Source: Epiperipatus broadwayi (taxonomy: Eukaryota; Onychophora; Udeonychophora; Euonychophora; Peripatidae). From it: DNA of 64,000 bases. The translations under genes were made by a program, and so were the position numbers. The stretch is from the NCBI GenBank assembly GCA_028023455.1, contig JAQFVV010012982.1:64001-128000 (forward strand), read 5' to 3'. The notes beneath the pieces were generated by a model. It was not told the origin of the DNA and made no database searches. It saw only the letters and a list, made by a program, of their open reading frames with translations. Within the stretch, counting starts at the first letter, position 1. Each line of letters opens with the position of its first letter. This document shows positions 47,946 to 61,360 of this stretch, one piece after another.

Positions 47946-50900
47946 GTTTTAAGTAATGTATAAATTATTATGGTAATAGAAAAATTTTATAATTACGTAA
48001 CTCTAAGTATTAAAGTTCATTGCGAAAGTTTATTATGTACTTCGATATAAAATATGCTGTAGAAATTAGTATTACAGATAAAAAGCAATAATTATCCACA
48101 TTTGATAATGATCAACTGTGGCCTTATGATTATGGTATTCTATAATGTAGATTTTTTGTTTTTTACTGCCTTTGATGATAGAATAAATTGAGTTAAGAGT
48201 GTAGCAAAGTATTGCTAAAATGATCTTTGCCTGGATACCATAACTTAACTTCAGTCAATAAATATAATATACATGAAACAGTATTAAAACACAAAAATTA
48301 AAATAAAAAAAACGTGCGAGTAGCCAATAAAAACAAATTAATATTGGCTAATGCTTTTGTCTCACTGATTGAATGCATTTTCAATATAAAGAACATTTTG
48401 TATTCCTTTTTGAATAATGTACATTTTGATTTATTGATTTCTTTAAACTTTTGTCATATTTTTTTTATTAATGTTTATTTAATATGTACTTGTATATTTT
48501 TTTAATTGAAAATTCTTATTTTATATGACTTTTTATAAAACGGAAAAGAAAATAATCTATAAAATGTATATTTTATTTAACATCTTTTGGGCAGATTTGA
48601 ATGTCAAAGTGATATGTTTTTATTTGCATTCTTTTTATAGCAGCTTTGATCAATTTAAACTCTGCACTGTTTTCCATTAATCTTAATTTTGTATTTTAAT
48701 GGTAAAATGATATGAAGGAACATATATCAAATTTGTGATTTAAACAAAGGTTAAGACTTATATTCACAACCAGAAAAACAATAAAATATATTAAAACAGA
48801 TCCACTCATTTTCAGAATTGTAATTCAAAATAAATATTGACGAATAATTTTTTCTTAATTTCATACAATAATCATTTTTGAGATTTTCAATCGCTGCAAG
48901 AAAAAATAAAAATTTAAAATCTAAACATAAATTTCGTTTTAAAATATATACGCAGTATATGAGTATACCTGTAAGCAGTCTTGGGATTTTTCTTTCAGAT
49001 ACCTGGCCCACACGAATTATTCAATATTGGTCAGCAAAAGAGTATGGAATTACTTTTATCTAAAAAATAAAATTAGGATTAAAATTCAGCCAAGATTCAC
49101 TTCAAGCTAATGGCAAGCTTGTTTACTACCGCCTTCATTTTTAAAATCCTCTATGAAAAACTATTGAAAAGATTGTTTTATCTATTTAGGTGCAATATAT
49201 TTTTAAGAAAAAATTTGTGTAAAATATATATTTTATATACAAACATGTAATTTATAAATTTTATGATAGTTGGTACAATGTCTAACTTCACCATATATGC
49301 GAAACTGACATTGTTAGTTGATTAAAAAAGCAGTAACGTGCAACAGTATAATGAAAGATTATACAAATATTTGGCGTGATTTGCATAATATGTAAATTTC
49401 CTGGTGATTTGTACTACTCAGTTAAAAATTCTTTTATTCCAGCTATTGGATATTAAATAGACTGATTGCAGAGCAGAAGACACTCCGTATACTGCAATAT
49501 TCCTACTCATTGTAAATTCTGCTGAAAAAAATAACAATAAAGTCTAATAATAAATAAAATAAGTCCATCTTAATGCTCAAATAGTAAGAACTATATCTTT
49601 TTGGGAGTTCATGTGGGAGCACCAAGTCCTAGTTTGAGCATAATGATTTTTTTCATTTGACCAAAAGGAGTTTTATTTTTAGTCTTCTCTGTGAATTAAT
49701 TCAGGGATATTTAACTCCTGAATCTGGTTATATATTGATTGTCTAACTCAAAAGACACAATTTATCATTTATAAACTACGAAATTAAATGAATTTTTAAT
49801 TTTATGATTCAAAATCTTCAAATATGCATCTGGAATAATAAAATTATCTTAAATGACTTTGTACTACTCAATTTAAAAATTATTTATTTTACAATCTATA
49901 TAATAATTTAAAATATTGTGATTGGTAATTCTGCTTTATTTCAATAATTAGAATAACACTAGTGATTAAACAATAAGGTATCTTTATGAATGCACGCTAA
50001 CAATTACGAAAACATTTGTCAAAAAAATTCTGTATTATTTATATATGTGTTTGATTATATATATATCAATACATGAAAGGTTTTACCTAAATGTTTACCT
50101 GCATCATAATTAAATCAATACAGCTAAGTGTGAAATCAATATTATAATTTTGTAATCTTTATTTTTTTACATGTATGTTATATAGTATATTGTTATAATA
50201 AATGATAAATATATTTTAAAAAGTGCAATAACTGGGAACCTAATAATAAACAGAAGATTGAAAAAGATATTAATTAGTTCATGGACTATAATAATCAAAA
50301 TATTTATCTCTACTTATAATGGTGACTAGAAGTATGTGCATTATTTTTATTCTAAAAAAAATAATGTACATACTTTTCAAATAAGAATTTTTACTTAGTT
50401 TATTGTAAACCCTTCATTCAGTATCAGAAAATCAGGTGACTTTTTAATAGCAAGGAATAGGATTGGCATTAGATCATAGGTTTTAGTATCAGGAATAATT
50501 CAGTTATTATATTTGACAACTTGAAAAGCTATTAACCATCTTAATTCAGTCAGAAACATAATAAAATTATATTCTAGGCTTTTCACCAAGTATTTAAAGC
50601 CTTTGAGTATATATATATTAGTAAGAAAATCAAGTCAAATATCATGTGACTTAATTTATTAAGCTTGTACTAGAAATGTAATATAATGAGCATGTTAATA
50701 GTTCTAAACAAGCTTTTCCAATAAATGCCAGAAGAGAAAGCATTTAAAATCTCTACCTAGAATTATTTCTATCCCCAAACTGGTTTCAAGCTCAGTGAAA
50801 TGCTAGGGTATTCAGATACTATATCTAAAATACCAACTCAGGTGCAGTATTTATCTAATACTTAACTATTGAGTAGAAAATCTGCAATTTTCAGACATCT

Positions 50901-51194
50901 ATGTCTTCAAATCCACCTATCTAACTTAAATAGTGATATTGGATTGAACTAAATTCATATATATATATATACACTACTGTCAAAATTGAAATTACTTTTA
51001 ATAAAGTAACTATTTCTTAGAATAGTTTTCTGAGCGTTCACAAAATGACATATTCTAAAGTCAAAAAAGTTTCTTTAATTTATTTTGAATTTATTAAAAA
51101 CAGGTTGATAAGTGATTTGTTTTAAGTTATAATTAAAACTGATGCATTTTTTAATCAATAAAGCTGTATGTAGCAAATTAAATATGAACTTGGG
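47946..51194. other. AT-rich intergenic DNA
   Basis: About 3.2 kb with no recognised gene, RNA or repeat. Short frames at 48314-48505 and 48751-49063 have no motif. Confidence 0.4.
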
Positions 51195-51385
51195 ATGAGT
51201 AATTAAACCAATACACTTTTCTTTATCCCTGTAATGATACTTGTTTTATTTAACTTAATTAGACTGACAAATTTTGATTGGCCAGCACTCTTCTTCAGAG
51301 CTTAGGCAAAACTGTCAGACTGATTAATTTAAATAAAATATGCATTATTATAATAAAGAAAAGTGTTTAATTATTTATAATTTTA
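51195..51385. repeat. R4 hairpin repeat
   Basis: Arms about 51202-51278 and 51312-51380 are imperfect reverse complements. The apex on the minus strand reads ctctgaagaagagtgctggc followed by an A-rich run, similar in layout to the CTGAAGA-type body motif of R3 and possibly a decayed hammerhead. Confidence 0.6.
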
Positions 51386-52621
51386 TCAATGCATATAGAA
51401 GTATATAAGGTGAAAGGAACAATATAGTATTTCATAAAAAAAGAAAGAACAAACTTCAAATAAGATGAAGAATGAATATTTATCTTTCAAAATTCCAGCA
51501 ATGGCTAGGATTGAATACAAAATGGATTTTTTAGGGTCTTCATATGTAACACTAGCCAAAATATATATGTTTTAGTCATCTAATAAAACTCTACATTCAA
51601 CAGTTAATTTCTTCTTGTGATAGCATTGCTTTGAAATGATAATCGGACAGTTTGAACTTTATGATTTTTATTACAAATATACAACTTGTTTTTTTAAAGT
51701 TGATACATAAACACAAGGCCTTTGAGATTAAGATACCAGACATTAAATTATAGCTAGAGATAGCAATTGTAAGAAATGTTTCTTAAAGATTATATTACAC
51801 AATGTAATTGTTCTTATTGACAATTTTACTCAAACAATAGAGCTATGACACTTAATTACTTACTATTATAATTGCTGCAGCTGTAAGTATTTTAGTATAA
51901 ATAAAACAGAAGTGACTTAATATTTTTAATAATTTTTACCTTTCTCATATTGAACAAGGATAAGTAATGAAGAAGAAAAATTGCCTAGTTGGTAAATGTT
52001 AGATAATAGATTTAATTAGATGAGTAAGCGAAGCTAATAATAATTTGAAAATTAGATTTGGAAGATAATAATTGTGACATCTACATATCTATGAATAAAT
52101 TTTCTGACATTATATATATAAATTAAATGGAAGTAACCAATTTCCATGACTATTAATATACAACACTCTTACATCAAGAAATATTAACAAAGATAATTTG
52201 ATGAATTTAAATGAATATTCATAGACATTTTGGTTACATTTAATTTTTGTATATATATATATCGTGCTATTATATATATTGTACCAGTATAAATGGGGCA
52301 AATAGGATGGGTTGCCCAAGAGATGGAGTCTCTATTGAATTTGAACTAAATTTTATAATAAATAAAATTGATTTACGTAGGATAAAAGAGACATATTTTT
52401 GGCTCAATTTTCTCTACTTATACCAATTATGGTTAGTAAAAAATACTAATTCCTAAAATGTAATATAAATATAGGATAATAGTTTAAATACTAAACAATT
52501 CGTATTTATTGGATGATATTTATAATGATTATATTGATTTAGTAATTAATACCCCAGATCAATAATGCATAATGCTAATAATAATTGTTTATTTACAACC
52601 GAAAAGCAATTTATAAATAAT
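51386..52621. other. AT-rich sequence
   Basis: No gene or repeat recognised. TA runs near 52108 and 52249. Confidence 0.4.
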
Positions 52622-54289
52622 ATTAAGAGGTACTTGTGTACTATTCCTGCAGCCAAGAGAAGATAGGAGGCCTTTTCATATGTGTAATCTTGAGAGATTC
52701 GAAGAAAAATCCTGCGATGTATGTTGAAAAACCTGCATTGATTGATGTTATTTTGCTTTATTTATATTTATCAGTTGCAAAAACTTTTTTTTTTTTTCCA
52801 AAATCTACTTGTTTGCTGTTATTTTGGCTTCTTTATATTTGACAATTGACAAAAACTTGGTTCTTATTGCTGCAAGGAAGAAAATGTAGGAGACCTTTCC
52901 ACATGTGTAATCTGGCGATTGAAAGAAAGTAAACCCTGGGCGGAGTATATTGAAAAACGTGTCAAAAATGTGATTCTCTTTATAATGGTTTACGAGTTTT
53001 AAGAAGTAGGATAAAAATTCATCTGATATGTTTATTTACGTGCTTTAATATTGTTATTGAATTCTTTAAATTTTTCATTTCAATTTAATTTGTAGTAGAT
53101 TTTAAATATGCATAGAAAATATGCAAAATATAATATTAAAATGCCTTTCACGTAATTCCCAAAAGTTGATGTTGTCGTGAATATTTTTACAAAACCATCT
53201 TTTTCTAAAAAGTTCAGCAGTCTAGAGATAAAAAAAAAAAAAGGTTTATTTTTATTTTACATCTATGCTATCTATTTTTTAAACTAGAATTATTTATAAT
53301 AAAACAAGATTTTTTCTTCTTCTTACTTTTCCTGTTTGTTAAACAATTTGATTTTTTTTTTTTTTTTTCATGTAAAAATTAGTCTGGATAATACTTCTCT
53401 AGTAAACACTAATGAATTTTAAAACTATTTTGAACAGACTACAAAAATCCTATTTGCAAATATTGCAGATCGAATAGAAAACGTAAATTTGGTTATTGTA
53501 TCCTCAGTCTGGGGTTCAAATCCGGGACAGTTAATTATATCAGAATGATTTTTAAGCCAATCGAGATCAGACAGCGGTAGCGACACTTAGAATTTAGTGG
53601 ATCCAGAAACTGTGCTTCCCAGTCCAAAGACTATGGGATTGGCAAAAAAAACAACAACGCAGGAATTACATCAACCCAGCACTTGCAGAATTTATGTGGC
53701 ATCATTTGCACAAAAATGACCACACATTTTTCTCTAGACTCAACAACATATAAAACATTTTTTTTCACCTGCATGAAGAAAAGTTTTACAATTGACATAT
53801 GTTTATTGTTGTGAATTAATTGTTTTGTATATTTACAAAAAACGATAGGTTTCTTAAAATTTTGGTTATTCAATTTTTTCCACCTATATGAAAAGTGGTA
53901 ATAAAAGCTTTATAAAATTATATTTATTTATTGGTCTGAATTATTATTATTATTATTTTTAAATCAAAAAATTACATTTCGTAACATTTTTCTGGAAAAT
54001 TTCGACACACTTTGCAATCACATGTTCATTTTGAAGAGAACATTTGTGTCAATTTTCTGTGGTCAGATGAAAATTCAATTGGTTTGTTTGAATGCAATTA
54101 ATTACTGTTATTTATTACAGTGTAAATAGCATATATGTATATTTTATGTGTTTTTGCAAATATTATTTAATAAAATTATAATTTAGTGATTGTTTTATGC
54201 ATCTGTAAAGTACCATTTGGGAGTTTATTCAGTACTTTTAATTCAATCTATTTCCAGGGGCCGAGAACATTTAGTTTTTAAGATAGATT

Positions 54290-55260
54290 AAAAAGTTGAT
54301 AAAGGTTTACTTTAGTGGCCACATCATAAAAATCATGTTCGACCTCTAGTTTTCAAAATTAGAAGTAAATTATTATTCGAAAATCTTATGTATATGCTAC
54401 TATATTACAATTACATTAAAATTTATTAAAATGTAAAAAAAAAATATTTACCATTTTAAAGAAGTTGAAATAATTACACTAGATTAATTAAAATAATTAG
54501 TTTAAATTATTTGAAACTTAACAATTTAAACTATCTAGATTTATAGCATTTATTACTAAAAAAAACACCCTCTGGGTTCAAAAATTCAAATTACATGCAC
54601 GTGTACAGTTTTATAGTGACCATCAAATGGCTCGCAAAAAGACACCTGAAGAATTACACCGCATGCCAACAATGCAGTGTTCATTGGTGATGTATTCTGC
54701 AGGCATAGATGGGTGTAGATGGCAATGCAGAATATGTCTCCGGCGCAGCATAATCAGAAAGGGATATTTTCCTAAAGTCATCTGTTTCTGGGAACAATTA
54801 TAAATATAGTGTATTTCTGGTCGCATAATTTGCCCCAAGAATACATTGTGCATGAGACCAGCATCAGAAAACAAATAGTCATCGACTGGGCTAATTCTTG
54901 CCATGAAGACCAAGACATACATACCCAGAATATTAAAAATATGTGGATGAGAAGGAAGCGTAAGCTGAAATTCCAATCTAGTACCAGCAGAGCTTTATTT
55001 TCATCGTACCTCCAAGAATTTGCCTTTCAGAGTAGACACAGCACTGCCGCCTTTTTCTCCAACTTCCTAGTATGCATAGGACAGAATTATGATTAAAAAG
55101 GTAAATGATTTTTTTTATTATCTTTTACGTTTTAATAAATATTTACTGTAATTGTACTATAGGAGCATATACATAAGATTTTAGAATATTTTAGTTCTAA
55201 TTTTAAAAACTAGAGGGAGAATATGATGTGGTCGCTAAAGTAAACCTTTACCGGAAAGTT
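54290..55260 (+). mobile_element. Merlin-type DNA transposon, internally deleted, nested
   Basis: 54298-55252 has terminal inverted repeats of about 70 bp (left begins gataaaggtttactttag, right is its complement with ggtaaaggtttactttag) and an imperfect 8 bp flanking repeat (aaaaagtt at 54290-54297 and ggaaagtt at 55253-55260), as Merlin makes. It encloses the transposase remnant below. Confidence 0.7.
54627..55096 (+). pseudogene. Merlin (IS1595/ISXO2-like) transposase remnant lacking its catalytic core
   Basis: The first part (54627 to about 54803, from ATG) reads DGCRWQCRICLRRSIIRKG, the zinc-ribbon segment of ISXO2-like transposases. After a frameshift, 54809-55096 reads FWSHNLPQEYIVHETSIRKQ and VIDWANSC, the helix-turn-helix segment. 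It then jumps directly to DIHTQNIKNMW and ALFSSYLQEFAFQSRHS, the C-terminal end. The DDE/DDN nuclease core, about 100 or more residues between these in family members, is missing, so the copy is an internal-deletion derivative that could only have moved in trans. Confidence 0.7.
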
Positions 55261-55680
55261 TTTTTGCATGTTCGTGTCAACCTGCTGATAACTTTGTAAA
55301 TCTTGTGAAAAGTGTACCCATTTTTGGTAAATGTTCTTTTAAAACTATTTTTACACATTTTTTTGAAACTGATTGAATTAAGTGCCAAAGCTTCATCTGC
55401 TTAAACTTACATATAGATTTCATAGAAGTACATGTATATCTCATATAATATTTATTTTTGGTTCTTTTTAAAAAATATTGTGTACTATTTCTGCAATGAA
55501 GAAAAAATGGGAGGGCTTTCCACATTCGTATCAATGCATTGGTAACTTTGTAAAGTTTGATAACTTTGTAAATGGTTGCCAAAATAACAACATTAAAAAG
55601 TAACTAGTGTATTGATACGAATGTGAAAAGGCTTCCTATCTTCTCTTGGATACAGGAATAGTGCACAAGTACCTATTAAG

Positions 55681-57709
55681 AATATGATGAAAAATAGTTT
55701 ATTTAAATGAAATATTTGCAATAAATGATTAGACCTATATTGGTGTGGAATAACAGACATATATGTATAACCAAGAGAAAATATATGGGTTTATAATTAA
55801 ATCTTAATGGGGAGATATAAAATGAAATCTTTAACTCATTCTGATTTTATCAATTTAATAAATATTTAAAAATCTAAATAAGTTATTTATATATGTTGGA
55901 ATTGATATAACAATATTTTGGAATAATTATAATTATCTCCCCTTAGTTAAGCATATATATTATCATCCATTCTTTAGAACAAAAAAAAAACCAACCCACA
56001 TAATAAATATTATAAAATTCCAAGTAACATTTAGTAATCCATAAAGTTCTGCTCTTCATAATTCACAAAGTATCGAATATAAATAGGGCACAGTTATTGG
56101 AGGATATGGTTAAAGTCTCCCATTAATAACTGATATGGTTTTATACTAAGAGTCTTTGATGACAATAATCCATTAATATAGTTATTGCACACTTATACTT
56201 GCAGTATGTGTTCAATAATGTTAAATTCTAGTTTCAAATATTTGCATGATTTAAGTTATCATAATTTGTTTGATGAAGCAACTATACTTTATAATTATCC
56301 TGATAATCTGTCAATACAAGAAAGTACATGCAAGCCTAAACACTATTCATAAGAAATCTGATTAATTAAAGTAAATAAATGAAGATGTCGAGGTTTCATT
56401 CTAAATAATCCTATCGTAAATATCTTGGTATTATTATCTGATTTCTTTATTAATAATAGATGATAATATTCTATATTAAATACATGTATATCCTTTGAAA
56501 ATTTTGGTGAAATAAAATAATACCCAAATACATAAGACTTAACATCACAGGCTTAATCTCGACAAAAAAACACCCTAAACCAAAATGTACATAACAAGCA
56601 ACACGGCTCACTCAGAATTGGTATGTAAGATGAACAACTTTCTGTCACAACAATATAATGCCCTTTACTTAACACCATCTTTTTAAACATGTAATTAATT
56701 TACTAAATAAATTTATATTTGGAAAAAAAATAAAAATAAAATAATTTTCGAACACTAGTTCTAAAAGTGATTCGGTCATTGCGAAGCCATTGATTTACAT
56801 TTTTGTTTGTCAGGAATCAAATAGATGTCAACTTTCTTTTAAGTAGCTATTCCATGAATTTTCTTTACATGAAATTTCATAGATATATAAATTCTTTTCC
56901 TGGCACAAAACAAAAGATTTGTTAGTAGTTCAATTTTCTTTTGCAGTAAATAAATATATACTTAAAAGAATATGCTTAAATAAAATTCTCTATATCGTTA
57001 AGTAGAATAGTATGATCATTGTTGCTATTACTATCTTTTTGATTTGCTCATTTAGAAATTTTTATTAAGCAATTATCATTATTACTAAACATTAATCAAT
57101 ATAAATATTAGTTACACAAATATATATAAAGATTTTTACATATGAAAGGGTTATTTATTGTTTGCTGATTAATATTTCTTTTGGACTGTATATGCGCCAG
57201 ATTATCTGCTGAGGTTAATCAATGTTAGATTATTGTTAACTAAAACAACATCCAACTGGCTCTGATCTAGATAATGTTCACTCTACTTCAACAATTAATT
57301 TATAATACCAGCCGATAGGTCTTGGTGTGAGTCTTCAAGTTAGTAATCCATTATGCCTAGTTCATTTATGCATAAGTGCATAAGACTAATTGTTATGGAT
57401 CAATTTATGTTAGCAACAATGAATACTCCAATGATTATTATTGTTGTAAGTACTAATAATTTTACAACCAATCTCTAGCAAATAATTATTTTAATAGTGA
57501 ATAATGTTACCGAATACCTCGTCAGCCGATGTATGCACTGGGAATGAATATCTCCCATCCGATCAGTGCACTTCCATTGTTCTGGGTACTATCTCATGTC
57601 ATGTTGTAATTAGCCAATAGTCTTCTAGTATATCATAATGTGTACATATATGAATATATAATAATTAAATACATGTATAGTATTTATATTTTAAGCTAGA
57701 TGTCATTAG
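55681..57709. other. AT-rich intergenic DNA
   Basis: No recognised gene or repeat. Confidence 0.4.
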
Positions 57710-58015
57710 ACAGGATTTAAACCCAGACTTTCAAGCTCCTTTTAGTCATTACTCCATCTTATACAACTGATACACATGACCACATACATGCAAAAAATAT
57801 AAATGAACTCCAATATTGGTATTTTATGCTGAACCAGAGTTCATAAGTTGGTCCTAATCATCATTTTTCACACACAAATATAATCAGTGCTTAAGTTCCT
57901 ACATATAAGGTCAGATTGATTTATGGTCAATGTGGGTATGACACAACAAAAATTGGTAAACAAGTGCTTTGAACACACTATTAGCAGATTTTCAGTGATA
58001 AGGGTGTCACTAGGC
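57710..58015 (-). mobile_element. R1 copy G, ribozyme decayed
   Basis: Minus-orientation R1 with aaacccagactttcaagctc at the start. On the minus strand the core reads CTTATGA and the GAAA reads AAAA (about 57805-57860), so the ribozyme is dead. Downstream blocks tggtcaatgtgggtatgaca and cagattttcagtgat match copy A. Confidence 0.7.
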
Positions 58016-59857
58016 TATCTGAACCTAGAAAATTTATAGAGTCATTTTATTAATATTAAAAATGTCACTGATAAAATTAGTAGATGAATGTCTAATTTCA
58101 ACATTAAGACTATTTTTTCATTAACACAAAACTTGGTGATATTTTCATAAGCCTAAAGTTTGAAAATTTTTAGAATATCAAGATGCCTTTGAAATTCAAT
58201 GCTTATGGTGCCCATGAAGCTATGAAGATGGTCAATTAAATAGATGTATTGGTGTCAGAATTTCTAGAAAGCAAAAATATGCCTGCAATTTTAAGTAGAT
58301 CATATAGCTTTTAAAATACATTTTTTAAAAATAGTCATTCCCCTGACATTGATAATACTAAGAAAAAAAAGCTACTTTAAAAAAATATGACTTAAGAAAT
58401 ATGAGAGAATGTACTAAAATTTTAAAAAGGCCAAACAGTTTAAATAAATGTGATGAAATACAAGTTATTACAGCCTTATGGAAGCCAATTATTCTTTTTT
58501 TTAAAAAAATCAATTTTAATAAATCAATCAATTGTAAAACAGAAGACAAAAATTGTTATTCTACCTAATATATATATATATATCATTAAAAGCGAGTTAA
58601 CACTTAAACTATTCCAATATCAATAACAATTAAGAATTTCAAACTGTTGTCAAGGCAGCTCCCTTTTAACAATAAAGGTAATGGTCCAATATATTTATAT
58701 AGACACTAAAGGTTGCAATTTTACCACAGAGATTGAAATTATTAATTCAAAGAAGTTTAAATAAACCCTTTAAACAAGTAAATATAACTTGTTCCAAATG
58801 CAGACTGATAAATAATCAATTATAACATTACAAACTGCAACTATAATTGCACCCAAAATATTACTTAAATAATAAGTGTAATAATGCTCAAGGCTAAATA
58901 GGTTTTTATATACATATATGAATGGACATTCTTAAATTCACATGGATCACAATCACATTATTACTTAAGACAAAACAGTTCTTCATTACAGTGTTAGTCT
59001 TCATAAGGATGAATGTGATGTCATTGAAACATTGGCAATTTAAACAAAAAAACATTTTAATATCATATATCTATTGAAACGTCCATGGGATTTAGATATG
59101 TTTGTAATAAATTGTCCATTATTACAGAAGCATTGTCCATTAATAAATTTGATACTCCAATGTAAACATAATGATAACATGATGTGTAATAAATATTTTA
59201 TTTAATTAACTTTAATAACTATTTTGATCAGTACACAATTTTGTTTATTGACCATTATATAATTAATGCTAACAATGTGTGGATAAAGATGGCACTATTG
59301 ATCTTTATATTACCCATACTTTAATCTCTCTTGCCATCCTCTATCATATATAATTGATATTTTAATATAGGGCTATTTACATGTACATATTTTTAAATAC
59401 ACTCTTGAGTCTTTTAATCCATTTTGCTATTCCAACTGTTAAATTATATATGTGTGTTTACATTTTAACCAATATAGCCAGCCACTTTGACATGTACATC
59501 ATAAATCAAATTTTAGGTCATACATATTGATAGGTTATACTAGCTTGTTATGATATATATTATCAATACATTGTTCCCTTTGAATGTCTATTTGGGTCAT
59601 AGAATCATTTCTTGCTGGTAAAGTGAGAAAGGTAATTAGCCCAAAACCTTTTTTATCAGTAGTTCCTTAGTTATAAAATGACTGAAAACACCTATTAATT
59701 TAATTTTTATCGTAGAAAAAAAAACACATGAATTTTAAAAAAAATTTCTGTGTCTTCAGGCACATTCAAAATGTACATTTTTCTATGTTGTTTTTAAATA
59801 TTCAACAGGATTTTGTAATCTCTGTTTAAAGTTTTCTATAAAAATTAATTTAGTCAA
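58016..59857. other. AT-rich intergenic DNA
   Basis: 58996-59040 carries cataaggatgaatgtgatgtcattgaaa-like sequence faintly reminiscent of the CTGATGA/GAAA layout; I do not call it. No gene is seen. Confidence 0.35.
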
Positions 59858-59928
59858 GCGTTGGTGGCCTAGCGGTTATCATAGCGCCTTCCAATCAGCT
59901 GACGCGGGTTCGCTTCCCGGTCAACGCA
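59858..59928 (+). tRNA. tRNA-like sequence, anticodon arm damaged
   Basis: A 7 bp acceptor stem is visible (GCGTTGG with TCAACGC, last pair G-T). The A box reads TGGCCTAGCGG, and the T arm is CGGG, loop TTCGCTT, CCCG. The anticodon loop may be TTCCAAT, but its 5' stem strand does not pair, as if about four bases were deleted, and the D stem is weak. It is more likely a tRNA pseudogene or SINE head than an active tRNA. Confidence 0.55.
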
Positions 59929-60767
59929 TTTGACATATGAAATATATATATATATTACCTATTAACAAAAAAAAAAAAAATTATTCCACTGTTTCTTTCA
60001 AATATTGCTGTCAAATGTAGATCAGTCCAAATTATCTAACAACATTTTTTACATTTTTGACAATTTATTTTAGTTTAATCACAATGGCATTAACAAATAT
60101 AATCAGTGTAATCCAAATTCAGTATGCATTATTGCCTTTTAATATGTATTTTAATCCTAGAAACACCCAGCTTATAAAACAAAACAAAAAAATAGCATAA
60201 AACTTTCTCAAAAATAATTGTCAAAAAGTGTCCTGAATTATGAGATAGCAGATAGATAAATATAATTTTTATTATAAATGTACAAAATAAGAATATTATG
60301 TAAAAATCTGATTAAAAATCAATATTTTGAATAATGAAATCTTTAATACATAAACTTCCCAATCTTTCAAGTATTGCTGGTATAATTGAATAAGTAGATC
60401 ATCTAAGGCCTAATTTTTTACATAAACAACCAGTATCAAATATTGTTAAACTTGATTGACGTTTATTTTCTATTAAAAGAAAACAGTAAAGAATTTGAAT
60501 TAATTTGTGTGCTGGGGATAAATAAATATAGCTCTTTGGTAAGGAATATAAGTTTTTTTTGTATTTTGTGAGACACATGACAGTCTTTATCTATAGTATG
60601 CATCGTCCTCTTCCTGATAAAGCAAGAAAATTAAATCGCCTAAAACCTTTTCGAAAATTGTGCTATATGTGAGGGAAAACAAACAAATTAAACTTGATTT
60701 ATTAGTTCCCGAGTTATGAGATAACGGACAGACAGATTTCATTTTATGTATATTAAAGTTATATAAG
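59929..60767. other. AT-rich sequence
   Basis: A TA run then an A run at about 59943-59985 follow the tRNA-like sequence, consistent with a retroposed tail. Nothing else recognised. Confidence 0.4.
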
Positions 60768-60865
60768 GGATTCAAACTAAGACTTTCATACGACCCTCAA
60801 CCCTTATATTACATTATATATGTCCAGGTGTGTGTAAGCCTGTACAGTGTATTAATTTGTATATT
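60768..60865. repeat. R1 fragment
   Basis: gggattcaaactaagacttt is the R1 B-box end in minus orientation; gtgtaagcctgtacagtgta is the R1 tail in plus orientation, as in the right arm at 46590-46610. It is a collapsed inverted copy. Confidence 0.55.
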
Positions 60866-61134
60866 AAAGTTATAAATCAATGTAGTTCTTTTATAAGTAA
60901 AAACTAGTATATTATTCACATAGAAGATTAGCACAATTTTAATTTGCCCCCCCCCCTTTAAAAAATAGATTCAATTTATTTAAATGCAAAAAAAAGAAAA
61001 AACAACAGAAAGAGAGAGAGATGGCAGTCCCATACTATATTGATGTTTATGATACTTTTAGTAGATATAAAGATACTAAAAAGAAAAAAATATGTAAAAA
61101 CTTAATGGACTTGAATAATTGGTAGAGTGAGAGG
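60866..61134. other. AT-rich sequence with C run and GA run
   Basis: A run of about ten C near 60946-60956 and a short GA repeat near 61009-61020. No gene. Confidence 0.5.
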
Positions 61135-61360
61135 ATTGTAACCTATCTATTAAATTTTGAGGAACTGCTATCTTAATATAGACTGAGCACTGATTGTATA
61201 TATGTGTGGGCGATTATGATCTGGCTCAACTGATGAGTGCTGGTTCTGCACCTTGTATCTTTTTTTGCATTGTGGGGTCATGTGTATCAGTTGGTTCAGA
61301 TAGAGTGGAGGATAAATAGACTGTAAAATCCTGAGTTCAAATCATTCTATTTACATTTAG
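61135..61360 (+). mobile_element. R1 copy H, ribozyme truncated
   Basis: Plus-orientation R1. CTGATGA at 61230-61236 and stem II (gtgc with gcac, 61237-61251) are intact, but the GAAA, stem III and 3' strand of stem I are deleted. The tail has the B-box-like gagttcaaatc and the A-box-like atcagttggttcagata. Confidence 0.75.

Larger units (their letters stand above)
52622..55680. mobile_element. 3.05 kb terminal-inverted-repeat element with ATTAAG duplication
   Basis: The end aggtacttgtgtactattcc (from 52628) is matched in complement by 55612-55674, with about 60 bp alike. ATTAAG flanks both ends (52622-52627 and 55675-55680). Subterminal copies of the same sequence lie at about 52859-52965 and 55480-55530, in direct orientation. 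No transposase matching these ends is seen; the only coding remnant is the nested Merlin. Superfamily unknown. Confidence 0.7.

Noticed and set aside
48751-49063. Overlapping open frames on both strands
   Set aside because: Short, no motif, expected by chance in AT-rich DNA of this length.
53495-53535. ggggttcaaatccgggac as a tRNA gene
   Set aside because: Only a B-box-like stretch; no A box or acceptor stem around it.
58996-59040. Hammerhead-like layout around gtcattgaaac
   Set aside because: The CTGATGA part is not recognisable and no stem I pairing is visible.
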